Notes: generated by a model not told the origin, from the letters alone. 64,000 bases of DNA from Alentia gelatinosa (GCA_950022655.1 OX465583.1:35243360-35307359); one strand, 5' to 3'. Counted from the first letter of the stretch, positions 1 through 13,069 are shown. Numbers and translations are program-made.

Positions 1-1308
1 CCCAATGAATAGAATACATGGAGATGCAGAGGAAGTCAATGCGTCTAGTTATTTCTACTCTCAATCATATTGCTTCGGTCTTTTTCTCTTTTTCTACTTG
101 AGTGGGTAAATGTCAATCCGTTCTATGCATGATAAAGCGTGTGAAAAGTACGAGACATACAGATGAGTGGTGTACACCTATTACCATACAAATGTAAATG
201 TGAAATATATATGGCCGATGTATATATAATTTGGCAGATAATGGATTTTATCATCGGTAACTTTTTAACAGTGAATATTCAGATAACACTGCATCACCCT
301 CTCTAGCCCCACACACCACTTCTCATTCTAATCATCAGTAGATTAATTCCTACAAACCCAGTCCCTTATACACTTATGTGCAATAGGCCAGTAGACAATG
401 ATAGCTCGTTATTGTATAACACAGAAGGACTAGGCCCTGTCCATAAACCCGCATACACCCACTCAACGTTCAGACAGCTCCCTGTCCAATGGGGGCCCCA
501 TCATGTATAATGAAGCACCACAGGTTTGTTGCGGAATGCAATTTGGTCTCGGCGAGGGTCATAGACCACCATGTTCCCGTGTAGGGAGTGGTGGGGAGAG
601 AGAGGGGGGTTGACAGGAGACGCAAAGGTCTGGAACATAAAATAAACGACAGAAAGCAAGAACGGTATATGTACTGAGTGATGGTGAGGGGAGAGAGGGT
701 AGGCGAGGATAAGAGGGGAGTTACAGTGTAGTGAGTATGGGGAATGGAGATTGGAATGACGGAAGGGAATGGAAGAGTTGAAAGGTAGATCTATTCTGAT
801 GGATGCCTGAAAGAAATCATATGGAAAGAGGACAAAGGGGAAGGATTTGTGAAAGGAGAGGCAGTAGGGAGAAACTGTTGCGTGGCAGAGAGGAGGTGGC
901 CAGTTGAAGGATTATTTGAAATAAGGATACACAGGAAACTGAGAGAGCTTGGCTAATAGTAGTAGCAACAGGTGTGGAGGTCGAATTGGTATCATTGGAT
1001 ATAACCACGTGGAATCTGGCAAGAGAGGTTGAATCTATGAATAAGGATAACGAAGGAAATTTATGGCAATGTCTTCCACTCATCAACAATTCATCCACAA
1101 CTAGGTCCCGCGTCATGGCACCTAACCTACACATTTCCTTTAAATCAGAGTGGAAGGATGGATAGAAAAATGGCAAGAGAACTAGTAGGGAACGAAACGC
1201 AGGTTCCGATATGTCTAGATGTTGGACAGAGGGGGTGAGTTGTCAGGCAGACAAGTCACTGTGTATAAGCGTACGGTTCGTGATGAGGGGGTTGGCAGGA
1301 AGGGGTTT

Positions 1309-1343
1309 CCTCCCACACCCATGCAGTGCGTGGGTGTGGGAGG
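1309..1343. repeat. perfect 13-bp-arm inverted repeat (hairpin)
   Basis: The arm CCTCCCACACCCA (1309-1321) is followed by a 9-nt spacer and its exact reverse complement TGGGTGTGGGAGG (1331-1343). It can form a strong cruciform or RNA hairpin. No poly-T tail follows, so nothing identifies it as a terminator. Its function is unknown. Confidence 0.8.
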
Positions 1344-2186
1344 GCACAATATGTGCACGCCGGCGGTCGTCGCCTCCACGCCCGTTGCCGGGAAGTTGCT
1401 CCCGGGCCCCAACGGCTGTCACCATCCGCCGGCGTAAATGGGGCCCATCCATCTCCCCACAGGACAGCGGCGCACGCCTCCAGCACGCCTCCAGTGCCTC
1501 CACCCGCCATAAAGACGAACGCCAACCCCTTGAGGAACATGTGGAACACACCACCTCCATCAGTGGGCACCATGAGTGGCAGCGGCGCATGTACAACTAA
1601 TTGTCTGATTAATTGTCCAATTAAACCCTGATTGCCCTCTTGACCCATTCCTGGTACTAACCTCCCGATCCCCGCAGCCACCCAGGTTGCCGCTCTTCAA
1701 CCATACCCTACATGCTGTACACAGGCAGAACCCCTGGAGGGGGGAGGTGTACATGATGAAACATCCTACTCCTTGCTACTTGGGGGCGCACCGGAGGGCA
1801 GGGTCGTGGTGTAGGGTTTTGGTTCCCAGGGCGGATGCATATTGTAGGGCGTGGCAGAGAGGACATCTGTGCCCATCCGATTCGCACAGGAGGAGGCTGG
1901 AGTTTCCTCCACGGTTGCCATCCATCTGAGGACCGGGCATGGGAAGGGAACACGGAACTCCCCGGCCACTTCAACTACAGCGCTAAAACCGGTGCCTACT
2001 TCTCACTATATCCACCCTGAACAACCTGACAACGAAGCAACGAACCACCGACCTTCAGGGGCGTACGAGCAGGTTGGGGGTGGGGATAGGGCTATGTGCC
2101 CATATAACCTAAAATTGCGCCTGAGTTTTCCTTCAATTCTCCTTTTTTAATTTTCCTTCTATCACTTCTGGTAAAAGTTTATGGTG

Positions 2187-2290
2187 ATTCTCAGGAAGGA
2201 TAATCATTGACACCCTCAAAGCTTTTACTTAAGGGTCATTTTCAGGAAGGAGAGAATATTGACACCCTCGGAGATTTCCTTTTATTAGTG
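2187..2290. repeat. two-copy diverged direct repeat, about 54-bp period
   Basis: Two adjacent units share TCAGGAAGGA followed by a TTGACACCCTC core, with several substitutions between copies. It is a small local tandem duplication. I do not recognise it as part of a larger element. Confidence 0.5.
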
Positions 2291-3550
2291 GTGGATGCAC
2301 ATGGGATATATTTAGCAGGGGTACGGAAGTACCAGGCTTGCTACCCCCTCACCAAAAAAATAAGAAAATACAAAAATCCAACAACAAACAATGACAAATA
2401 CCCTGTATACGCGCCTCTAACGTTCCCAGCAGCCTTCACCCAGCCCCGGGGTTCCCTCCGTCCCAGCCACGCCCCTCTGGCATCCACCCACCCCCTGATA
2501 CTACAGGCTAAAAGTTCAGGAGGTTTTACAGCAGCATTTGTCACATATCTGTCTCGTTTCTCAACGCCCAACCAACATCCTCCCTGCCCTCACCACCATA
2601 GCTACGTGTCCCTGTCCAATAACCTACCCTGGTCACCGACAGATGTCGTGTCAATCGCGTCCGTGCAGGTGGACCATATTTCAGGAGACACCTCCCGAAG
2701 GTTGCCATAGTTACAGGACGCAGCTGTCTCACGTGAGGACCCGCTCATTAACAATCCGATTAGGATTCCACAGAAAATTAAAAAGAACCTAGAAAATAAA
2801 GAGCTTATTGTTGTAGGAAATAGTATCCCCTGTAGGTGTATGGGAAGGCACGATTCATCCATAATATTTGCTAAGCCTTTAAGCAATTAATTAATCCTAT
2901 CTCTACAATGAACTAAATGTAGGTTCTTACCTTATTTATACCTGAGCTGAAAATTAGTGTGTTTACTTTCATTTCCTAGCATTTGCATGAATCTCATATT
3001 CCTACTATTAAGTAAAGTTTTAGCTTTATTTTTCTATCAGTGATTAACTAGGCTGTATTCGTGCATTTGACCCGATCTTTCTTTTTATACCCATGCAGTT
3101 CATTTAGCAAGAATTTGTTCCCCACAACTTCAGTTGAAGACAAAGTAACATAGGCTATTTTTATGCCGTATATTTTTCAACTAAATTTAATTAGAGTGGC
3201 TGTATGCGATATACGATTTTATATGGAGTATACAATCTATCCACTTCATAATCATAGGTATCTTCTATATATGTACAACATAATGCTATATGCGTACTTG
3301 GATGCATGGGTTTTTATGTACAATGTAGAACCAAATCTGGGCATTAAATTACGCGTATCATGGGAACCAGCCCGCTGCGCAATGACCAAATGAGACATAA
3401 GAGCCACCCGACAGCGATGCATCTAAGTGGGCGATAATAGGAGTGGGATCACTGAGAACAATGTTAAAAAAACTTGCAGCTTCCCATTGTGAGCTCCATT
3501 AACAGCCCGCCCCTCACTGTCCTACATGATCTGTGACTGGGAGTGGTGGT

Positions 3551-3595
3551 TTTATAAAGGCTGAGCAGCTCACACGTCGGCGAGCAGGTGGTGTG
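3551..3595 (+). promoter_or_regulatory. TATA-like box followed by GAGCAGCTC palindrome
   Basis: A TTTTATAAAGG sequence at about 3550-3560 matches the TATA-box consensus. It is followed directly by GAGCAGCTC (3563-3571) and, 13 bp later, by a related GAGCAGGTG. The GC content rises locally. No convincing first exon follows, because the open frame from 3588 runs into purine-rich low-complexity DNA. The promoter reading is inference. Confidence 0.25.
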
Positions 3596-3721
3596 TGGCT
3601 CGTCACTTACACTCAATGATCATCACGGCCGCCTACACACTCAGCTTGGCATTGGCAGCGGACAGCGGTCAGCATGTTGTTGCCACCTTGTGGGCTGTGG
3701 TGCGCTTGGAAAGTGTGAGAT

Positions 3722-4035
3722 GGGGATGTGTGTGTATATGAGAGAGCCAGGAGAGGAGAGGGAGGGTGAAAGAGAGGGGGTGGTGAGAGACATGGAGAAA
3801 TGATAAGGCTGAAAACGAATAAGAGTCACAAAGAGATAGATAGAAGAGTAAGGATGAGAAGGAGACAGGGAGAACCCCAGAATAAGGGAAGGAGATAAAA
3901 AAAAAAGAGAAACTGAGAACGAAACAGATAGACGCAGAAACAGACAGGAATAGTGATAGAAACACAGACATAGACGGAGACAGACAGACAGATGTACAGA
4001 CAGAAAGAAATACGCAGAGGGACAGAGGTATGAAC
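3722..4035. repeat. polypurine tract, GA/GACA-rich
   Basis: About 310 bases of the plus strand are overwhelmingly A and G, with GAGA runs early and GACAGACA runs near 3935-4005. Such tracts can adopt triplex (H-DNA) structures. The long hydrophobic frame on the opposite strand, rich in Phe, Leu, Ser and Cys, is a direct consequence of the TCT/TTC composition and not evidence of a protein. Confidence 0.75.
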
Positions 4036-4039
4036 CACC

Positions 4040-7000
4040 AAATGGCATCGGCAATATAAACATATCAAGGTAAAACTAAACAAAGATTTTAAAGGAATAC
4101 CCTGTTTCTTTTAAATCATATCTTTCCTTCAAGGGAATTAAGTCCCATGATTATAAAAAATATTCCGAAAAATGAGTGAGCTAGAAAACATTATCTCCAT
4201 TTTGGTTTCAATTAAAACAATTTTCAGTTCCATAAATAATGGGGTTATTCGACAATTTTCCCATCAGCTCTGGTCATCAGATTTGACAACAGTTTCCTAT
4301 CCCAGGCATTCTGTTTGTCGGATAAAGATGTTAGGAACAGAGGCACTACAAAATTCTCCTGGGTCTAATGCAATATCAGATAGTCATCAAATCACATTAG
4401 TGATAGCCATAATAGGCGGGAAATTTCAGTTTGTTTGTCAAAGCGTGCAGACGACATTTGGCCCACCATAGTGTATGGATGGAGGCTGGAGGTTGGTGGC
4501 GGGAATCCCTCTGGAGGGTGTAACCAGATCCCCTGGAGTCGTGCCAGAAGCAAATTGACCATGTTGCTGTGGTGGAGTCTATCGCCCCACTGGTCGGGGT
4601 CTGCCTAGAATAACGCGTCCTGATCGGGGGACCCGACCTCCCCCTTCTCACACCCCCACATACCCCTCACTCATCACCCACCCCCACACAGGCTCTAGCG
4701 CTATGTGGCTAGGAATATGAAGGCAGAAGAGGGAGCTAATCGGCAACAAAGGCCTGCTAATTAAAACATATATCAACAACCCACACTAAACTAATGAGAC
4801 TAATTAGGCCCCAGCAAACACCCACGGTCGCGACTACGAGGCGGCTATACTGTTTCTAATTGGGTATTGCTTATAAACAAAAGGGTTGACGATGTGGGAT
4901 GCGGAAAAGGGCAGGGATGATTGATGGATATAAATGGGGAAATAGGAAATGCGAAGTTTACAGAATTAGCGACTCTTTAGATACAAGTCATTGTTGCACT
5001 CTAACATCGGTGAAGGTATAGGGAACCATAAGCAATATTACATAGGGTAAATACTTGGTAATACATTCGACTATGCAACTGTATAAGCACTAGGTTGCAC
5101 CATCCTCGTCTCTAAGTTCACTGCCACTCTGCAAGATATTGTGGTGCATACCTTCTATATTGAGCAACTCATCAAACTAATGACATCTCAACACCTCGCG
5201 GGACCAAATGATGGGCGAGCAGCTCATTGAAGGATGCTCCGCTTGCCCACCTCAGCTAGACTGGTATCGATGGTATATGTAGTCAGACTTCTAAGATTAA
5301 CCTGTACTTATGACTACAGAACCAATATTTATCTTGCAAACGTTTGAAAAGGCCACAGTCAGCCTTCCTAGTCCAGTTTCCTATCATTCTCGCTCTCCCT
5401 TTCTCAGTGTTTCCTGTGTTGGCATTGTGTGCTACAGGGTGGGAGATTGTTGAGTAAATTCTATCAGCAAAACCTTATCTGGGAATGATGGTGGTATTCA
5501 CTTTAGTAGTTTGTTGATCATCAATCGCACCACCTAACCCGAGAGATCAACAAAACTAGTTTTGGCCATGCCATGGAGAATCCTGTTAGTTGGCCGGACT
5601 CTATGAATGACAAGCAGAGGGCTTGATGTCGCGAAATGGGACAGATGATAACATCGTTATTAATGACCAGGAGGTGCTTCTGATAACAATAATGACAGTG
5701 ATCAATGAACTACGCATATGAACAAGGATAGTGACTGATGCTTTTGGATATGAGCAAATATATTGGAATAACAAAGGGGGGTAATATTGAACAATTGGGG
5801 CAATATGTTGGTTCAGATCCCACACATAGTGAATTCCGAACATTGACGGCATTGTGGTCAGTAAGTCAAAATAACAAACGACAAACATGGGTGTCGCACA
5901 TAGTTATGCTATGACGGAATGATGAATCGGGTGAATCCACTTAGTACAACATGCTCTACGACAGCACTTACGACACAAATATTCCCTGTGTATGAGGAAC
6001 CTGTAATGTATTGAGGTACGTAACTAATAAGGATACATGACTTGCTTTCTGATAACATTCAACCAATAAATAGTGAATGACACTCAAAAGTGTATGACAC
6101 TCAAACTTGATGTATTGTGTGACACAACTATGAACCAGACACAGGAGCTACAATGTAGACTGTATCGGATTGTTTTGTAAACGTCCTGCCGTAGGTGTGT
6201 CGCAGAGTATAGTAAGAATGTTGGGCAAAGCAGGTTCCCACTTTAGTACGGAATCAGCGATGAGTCTATGGGGATCACTACATGATATATGGCATTGGTG
6301 ATTAATATGGGTTAAGGATAAGAAGGTAGCTCGGGGTTGGGCCAAAGATCATCCAGACCTTTCTTATCGTTATCAGGTATGAGAGCAAAAATGCTAGTAA
6401 CCATGGCAACCAGATATGATAGTAGCTCAAGGTAACGTTGTAAGACGATAGCAGCCATTCCTGACGACAACCCAAGGACGAACGCCCACATGAGCCCTGC
6501 CACTTCGCTGATACCAGCAGGTTCTTTTAAACCACAATGTCACACGCCAGGAGCATGCACAAGTGGCGTTTTGAGCTAACAGCGAAATTGTGGTAATAAC
6601 GGCAATTTCCTTCTTGTCTTTGGCGCTCATTTGCCAAGAAACATCATGACGTTTAAAAAGAGGTCCTGGGGAAGAACAATGAAGCACAAAGATGTCGGCC
6701 TAAATCTTATTTCTTGTGGGGAGATTATGAAGTGAACATTGAATTGATCCAGATCAATGAACTGTGTGCGTTATTGAGAATGACTACCAATAGGCAATTT
6801 GAAGGTGGCTAAGTGGTAGAGCTAAAATGCCCATGTCTTATGTATCTGCATGGGGTAGAGGACATTGATTATTCCACTGCTGTTTCGGAATCTCTGTTTG
6901 CGTTACCTGTGCATTTATGGTTAAGGCCAGGATAAGGTCTCTATGTGTTTAAGGTAGGATGACAAAATCTAAGCGACATAGGACTAAATCGGTAAAATTT

Positions 7001-8090
7001 GATATCGTCCTATCCCATCCTGCATACAAAATGATGATAATACTGTACCATTTAGAGGGGCATTTTCCATGTATATAAAACTAATAGATGCCTTCTGTAT
7101 TATTTCAGATGCATCCATTAGACATGGTATAAAGTGGGAAGGTTAATGATTTAACTACCCAGACAGAGATCGATTCTTTGAACAATATTTTCTTCTGGAA
7201 AAGTCCACTAACTCCCTCAACAGAGCAGACATAAAAAAACCTGTTCAGTCACCTACAGACATGTCCGGAATGGAGGATATTTTAAGTGTAGTATAAATAG
7301 TCTGGTAAAACAATGAAGCAGTAAATGTCTTTTTAAGAATGTGTTGGCACATCACCGCCTGTTGCTCGCACATCAACCTGGCCTCACTAGAAAAGGGTTA
7401 CCATTCCACCCCAAAAATATGCAGCCCCATCCAAGGTTATGCTCCATTCATCCTACTGTAGATATTATGATGGATGCACAGGAAATTACGGTATCATACT
7501 TTGTAGTGATGAACAGAACGTATTTTCTGTATATGTTGACAGTTACATAATGTATATGATGTTAAGAACCTTAGAACGTATAATTTCAGATTATAAATAT
7601 AAGATATGACAATCGTTGGATATCTAGATGTTACACTCCCCATCGAATTCATGTGAGAAATGGAAAAATCCCCAAAGGCTGCAAAATGGAACGATAACAG
7701 AAGACCTGGCCTTGATAGGAGAGACAGAATTTACCTTCACGTACACATTTTAGTCAATGGCTTTCATCTCTGTTAAAACGTCTCATGATAATCAAATTCA
7801 GTTCCATGTTGAGCATCAAGATTGCTTCAAACATATGCGCACACGGCAAGGGGCAATCAATAATGACTACCAATTGCTATCAATTATCCAGAAATCCGGC
7901 TTATTACCATGACTTAATGTTCATCACGCCCATTAGCTTATAGACTTATAACATAGGCGTATCGACTTGATGCTCGTTAGTAAGTCAGGTCGGCCAGTCT
8001 CGTGCCTGTGTGGCATCTACTTGCATGGCTCTATACCGGTGTACCACTATGAAAGAATCGATAAATGCTGAAATAATGGCAGACTGGAGA
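4040..8090. other. gene-free stretch
   Basis: No gene is supported. Isolated points of note are GAGCAGCTC at 5217-5225 and an X-box-like palindrome GTAACCATGGCAAC at 6397-6410. The sequence is otherwise unique-looking AT-rich DNA without a clear element boundary. Confidence 0.6.
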
Positions 8091-8091
8091 C

Positions 8092-8500
8092 TGGCAAGTG
8101 AGGGCAAGAGTGAGCAAAAGTGAGCAAGAATGAACCGAAATGAGCAATCATGAGAAGTTATGCTTAGGAGAGAATAAGCAGAAAGATTAGAAGTAGCCAA
8201 TCGTAAGAAAGAGTGGGTAATCGTGAGCAGGAATGGGCTAGAGTGAGCGGGAATGAGCAAGTATGAGCTAAGATGCTTACAAGGAAAAGAGTGAGCAAAA
8301 ATTGAAGAGTGTTCAAGTGTGGGAAGGAGTAAGTCAGGGTAAGTACGAGTGAGCTAGAACAAGCTAAACGAGCAATTGTGAGCATCTATGCTTGAATGAT
8401 AGCGAGTTATGAATGAGTGAGTATCAGTGAGCAAGAGTGAGCAATTGTAAACAATTCAAGATGAGCTCGAGTGAGCAAGAGCGACCAATATTGAACAAAG
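8092..8500. repeat. degenerate minisatellite, about 10-bp GAGCAARARTGA-like unit
   Basis: The words GTGAGCAA, ATGAGCAA and GTGAGCTA recur roughly every 10 bases across about 400 bp, with many substitutions and occasional skipped units. The near-helical period (about one DNA turn) and strand bias (G and A rich, poor in C) are visible directly. Open frames on the minus strand here, rich in Leu, Ser and His, are artefacts of the repeat. Confidence 0.7.
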
Positions 8501-8668
8501 TGAGTAGGAAATATGAAAGATAAGGAAAGGTTGGCCAAACTAAGAGTTGAGTCTGACACAGGCAGGGCTGTGTGTGGGAGATGGGTAGGGGGCTTATGAT
8601 GTTATATGAACATAGGGAGCATACCGCAACTGACTCGGCTTGACATGTGGTCACAATGAGTGAATGAC

Positions 8669-8755
8669 AGCTCCCCCCCCCCCAACCTCTCACCAGAACC
8701 CCGCCCCCTCTCCCATTCTCCTCCCACCCGAGCCCTTCACCTCCTGTCCCCAATT
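8669..8755. repeat. C-rich polypyrimidine tract with a long C run
   Basis: A run of about 11 or more C residues at about 8671-8682 leads into a CT-rich segment with several CCCC/CCC blocks up to 8755. The opposite strand is G-rich and could form G-quadruplex structures. There is no sign of a gene. Confidence 0.65.
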
Positions 8756-8759
8756 ATAT

Positions 8760-11700
8760 ACTGACAGCGTGTACTTAGGTTGATTTGTGAGGCTCTACAG
8801 TGTCGGGTCCACCGGCGGACGGTTAAGTCAGAGGCTAAAGGGGTGATTAGTATATGACAGGGATAAACCATGGCATGCTGTGAGGTAGACTCATAGGAGC
8901 ATGTACACATGCTTACTCATGTATGTATACAAGCAACAGGCAGGGGTTACACAATGGCCGTATGTGGGAGGGGTATTATTATGCCCCCCAGGGGGTAGAG
9001 CTAAGATATTCCATAAAGCACGATAAGTCAAGGGGCATTGTGTAAGAGTAGGGTGGACCAGATCAATAGCATAGTTGGTGACCGCAAATGTATGCCTTGT
9101 ATGGTCTATACATACTTGCACATAGAGGTTTTATGTTATAATGGAATTATTTCTAAGAGAAATAATTATTGTGTATTACTAGTTGCACGGTTGGGGAATA
9201 TTACTAAATATATATAACACACCTAAATCGCCTTGGTCTCATAAACAGAGAACATCAATCACGTAGATTTTACGTAGATTTGAAACCCTTGTACAAAAAT
9301 CTACATACACTCTCCGCAACTGTTTAATCCTTCTCCCCTTCATATCCAGACCTCTGCCCTCTATGAATTTCGTCTCTTGTCTCTATACAAAGCGTGACTA
9401 ACTTCCATTCCCGTCGTCAATAGCCTCTGTATATTTCACCAGTGGAGTTTCGGTACGTTCTCCCCTCAGATGACTCCTAACAGCAGGTGGAGGGTGGGGG
9501 TGGTCATAATAGGCGCGTTGTGCACACATGACCTGCAACTCTAGCCATTCACCATTAGCATGGCACCATTCTCATGGCCAGTCACCTAAATAATTCATCT
9601 GAAAGCTCAGCTTGGCTGACAGCCGGAGCAATGTAGGTCAGATATGATCGACGTGAGACAAGTGTAATGGTGCATGAGCTTTGGGCACAGATTTACAATG
9701 GAGTCTCTAATTACCCGCTGATTTCATTAATCGTGTCCCACCTCCACAAACAATATAATCCAATAACCAATCTCCTCTGATTAAGGCCATTTCAGCAACC
9801 AAATTTACTCAGTCTCCCACAGACTGAAAATGAGATTCCAAGGTTATTACGTAAGAGGTCTTTTTTTGCTTTAGGTAATTTGATGTCAATTCAGAAATGG
9901 GCCATAAGGCATAGATGAGAAAGTGATTTCATATTTCGTGATGGCAATGAAGAGTTATATACCAATTGTTGTGTTCCATTAGCTCTGAGAACTACCGTCA
10001 CTGTAGAATTAAGGCATTGTGCTGGCAGTCTATTTACATGCTAACATTAATCAACTGCATGATTAGACTCTTCTTGGAAGTATGGGAGTCAATTAAGGAC
10101 AGTTCTTAGATTCTAGGAATTAATCGAACTGTCTGCGGATGTTGATAAGTACAATGAATGTTCATCGTCTATCAAGCTTCACCCCGCCAAGATTGTATCT
10201 AACCAGCACATGTATGATATGATTGTTAAGATATAATGACTACGACTGTAAGGTTATTGGTGGGCGAATATGGTTGGTCTTTATATACCGTAGCATATTG
10301 TTACATTCCAATATCTCTATTGAGTTGTTGAATTACAATAGTGACTGGGAATTGTGGGTCGAAGGTTATGGTTCTATAAATGACAGACACCTCCATTATT
10401 CAACCAGAGGGGGCTAGACAGATATCCAGGGAGACATAGAAACATAGGGGAAGGTATAGTGCGAGATCTGATTATGTACACATCCCTTACAAACTATTTT
10501 CAATTCCTTAATTTTCCGTTTACAGTTTACTTCAAATCCCCAACTCAAAGCCTCCTATCAACACAGCTTAGGCATACAGCTTTCCAGCTATCAGTCATAC
10601 ACTAAAATCAAATTTTCTCCCCCACAAAAATAATCAGGACAGAGCCAACACCCATACTGAACGGCAATCCTCCCAGTTGGTCGCCATCAAAGAGAAAGGG
10701 CTGGAAACCGTCTGTGAGGGGGTAGACAGAAAGCCAAGCTTTGGTACCATTGCCTAAAGATAGCTAGAGACAGACAAAATACCGTCACTTGTTGAGATGC
10801 CAACTGGGTAGGGATCTAGGCGGAATGCTGGTCGCCTGAGTGGATAGATAACATTACATGGCCAAAGCAAACTGAGATAGACACACGGGTTAGTACTATA
10901 TACCTACTATGCATTACCCCTATCTTTCCACAGTTGTTACAACCATCAGCTCATTCTATGGGACTGGGACAGATGTGACTATATTACAAAACTTGATAAT
11001 GTTTTGCATTGAGTAACAACCCCTATGTGTAAACACATTTAGTTCCAAAGTGTAGCCCTATCCTAGTCATTTGGAGGAGGTCTGTTGTGAAGAGCTAAGG
11101 CGTTTAAATTGCACATGCAGAAGCTTGTAGTCTTTGAGTCATTGCGGGGAGTAATCGATCATATTTCTCTTACTGCAAACTGCTCTGCCTCGACGTCACA
11201 ATAATGAATAGTTTCCTAATTAAAGGCAAAAGCAGATAACTACCGTAAAGGAGACTCTTCTGTCATTAATTAATTAACTCTGAGCTGACAGAATGATTTC
11301 AATAAGAGAAATCAATGGAAGGTATGGAAAGTGTTTAGAGGAAATATTCGATCCACATACAGGACACTAACACACATTTGTACATATTTTATGTGCCTGT
11401 TATACAGAAGTATGAATCAATGTGTCGGTTATGGCAATGGTCACTGGTGTATGATATATTTGACAATATGGGTCAAAGAGGATCAAAGGTGACCGATAGA
11501 TTCGCTTATCATTTGCCGAATAAATAATATATGGTGTATATTTATGGCGTTATCTGTGCTAGTGCAAGCGATGAGAAAAGGGAATAAACCGAGTTCATTG
11601 CCAATTACTTTAGATAGCTAAGAATTGATTGCTAATCCTTTTATTTTGAGATATCAGTTGAAAGGTACATCATCTAGGCTGTCTGTCTATATATATATAT

Positions 11701-11940
11701 ATATATCAAGGATCCCACCCCGAGCTATTATAAATTTATAATAATATAAACTCAATATCACATTTGCGTTCCACATCTTCAGTTTGTTCATCTATATGAC
11801 CTGACTGCTGACCAATCAGCAGAAGGCTCCTAGACAAAATGCACCCTCCATGGCAGAACGAGACTGTGCCCTATACTTGCTGGGCAACATCAATGATGCA
11901 TATAAAGAAAAGGAATGATTAAACAGTGTTAATTAGGTAA
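8760..11940. other. gene-free stretch
   Basis: I see no gene. A short (TA)n run lies at about 11689-11706, and a perfect palindrome TTATAAATTTATAA at about 11729-11742. The remainder is AT-rich DNA with only short open frames of no recognisable character. Confidence 0.6.
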
Positions 11941-11949
11941 GCTACATAC

Positions 11950-12055
11950 CTTGCGGGATGAAGGTAGGGGGATCAACCACCAACCCGAGATCCACCTGAA
12001 GGAGGAATGTCAAGGTCACATAGAGTGTCCTCCTGAGCATCTGTTGCAACTCCAT
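11950..12055 (-). CDS. candidate first coding exon with signal peptide (secreted or membrane protein)
   Basis: On the minus strand an ATG at 12055-12053 sits in a strong Kozak context (A at -3, G at +4). It opens 35 codons beginning MELQQMLRR, then a hydrophobic run TLYVTLTFLLQ and LGLVV, ending DPPTFIPQ. A consensus splice donor follows immediately (CAAG then GTATGT, intron from 11949), leaving phase 1. A short basic n-region, a hydrophobic core and a phase-1 junction just after it are typical of first coding exons of secreted, immunoglobulin-type and other extracellular proteins. That is family knowledge, not proof. The acidic residue inside the hydrophobic run is slightly unusual. The next exon would lie below 11950, but I could not identify it. 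The family is unknown. The CpG-rich block upstream (12440-13060) could hold its promoter. Confidence 0.45.
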
Positions 12056-12439
12056 GCTTAGAGACTGCGGTAGTCCTCAGTACAGCGCACAGGTAGAAGT
12101 ACGGGTAAATCCAATCACAGGTGAGGTAATGGTGATGTAGGTAATAGCCACTGTCACGGCTATATAGTGTTACAGTGTTTGGGGTTCCGCATAGGTAAAA
12201 ATCCAATGCTGATCTTTATGTTCAGTTTGTATCCGCGGTACACGTCTGTGAGTGGGTTTCTCCAGGGCTGGGGTCACTCCTGTGGATTGTGTGGATGGAG
12301 AGGTACCCGACGTGACAGGGCGGGAGCACGGGCAGTGTGTCTGGGTGACTCGGGCCGCCCCTGGATCCTTACACCGTGGTTCACTTCACACTCACTGCTG
12401 ATCCTAGGGTCCAGGGTGGTGTGTGTGTGGACTGTGTAG

Positions 12440-13060
12440 GAGCCGCTCGCTACAACGACGAGTTATATAAACGAGCAGTGTTCGGTCTGACACAGCAAGC
12501 AGCTGATCGTCTCGATCAATGCCCACCACGACGATGTTGAGAGCAGAACTGAGCAGTTCCCAGCTGGCCGCGGAGTCTCGTGTCTAAATGAAAGCCTACA
12601 CTGTGAGCAGCTTGTAGGCTGTCCGTACAACCCACAACCTACTCACTCACTCGCCTCCCATTCACTAATAGGCACACGTGCTGTGTGTATGTCAACGTGC
12701 TTACAGCCAATCACCCACACGCAAGTCACAACGACGTCGGGTCTCTATGGATCAACCCGTGCCAAAGAGCATCTCACGGCGTGTGCAATATCACTCGAGG
12801 CTTCCAGTTTTCCTTGTTCCTCTTTCCGTTTCCTCCGTCGATCTACTCCGGTTCTACTCACATCAGCGACGTCCAGAGAGCTTCTCCGTGAGCTTCTCCG
12901 TGAGCTTCTCCTGTAGGGAGCTTCCCCTTGAGCTGCTCGTCAGTAGCGGGGCGTCGTAGCCGTCACCTGCTGGGAGAGAACAATGGGCAGCCATTAGGAT
13001 CCAGTAACTGAGAGAGGCAGACAGCGGGCGAGCGCCAAAGTATGCTGGGCACGCCCACTG
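12440..13060. promoter_or_regulatory. CpG-rich promoter-like block with TATA, CCAAT and GAGC motifs
   Basis: CpG dinucleotides are conspicuously frequent from about 12700 to 13060, in contrast with the AT-rich flanks. Visible elements are GAGCCGCTC (12440-12448), TATATAAA near 12466-12473, a CCAAT word near 12709, three GAGCTTCTC words at about 13-bp spacing (about 12870-12910) and GAGCTGCTC (12930-12938). The block lies upstream of the minus-strand signal-peptide exon at 12055, so it may be that gene's promoter. A plus-strand or bidirectional promoter is equally possible. No transcription evidence is available from sequence alone. Confidence 0.35.
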
Positions 13061-13069
13061 GGTCTAGCC

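Larger units (their letters stand above)
1..3540. other. gene-free AT-rich stretch with purine-rich tracts
   Basis: I see no convincing gene here. Positions about 560-950 are strongly purine-biased on the plus strand. Positions 1309-1343 form a perfect hairpin, described separately. Positions about 2187-2290 hold two diverged direct copies of a unit of about 54 bp that share the words TCAGGAAGGA and TTGACACCCTC. Short open frames in this stretch overlap each other in several frames and have low-complexity or unconvincing composition. Confidence 0.6.

Noticed and set aside
817..1176. 119-codon minus-strand frame
   Set aside because: It overlies the purine-rich tract, has low-complexity Ser/Leu/Phe composition and no motif.
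3641..4063. 140-codon hydrophobic minus-strand frame resembling a membrane protein
   Set aside because: It is produced by the polypurine tract. The opposite strand is TCT/TTC-rich and yields Ser/Leu/Phe in every phase.
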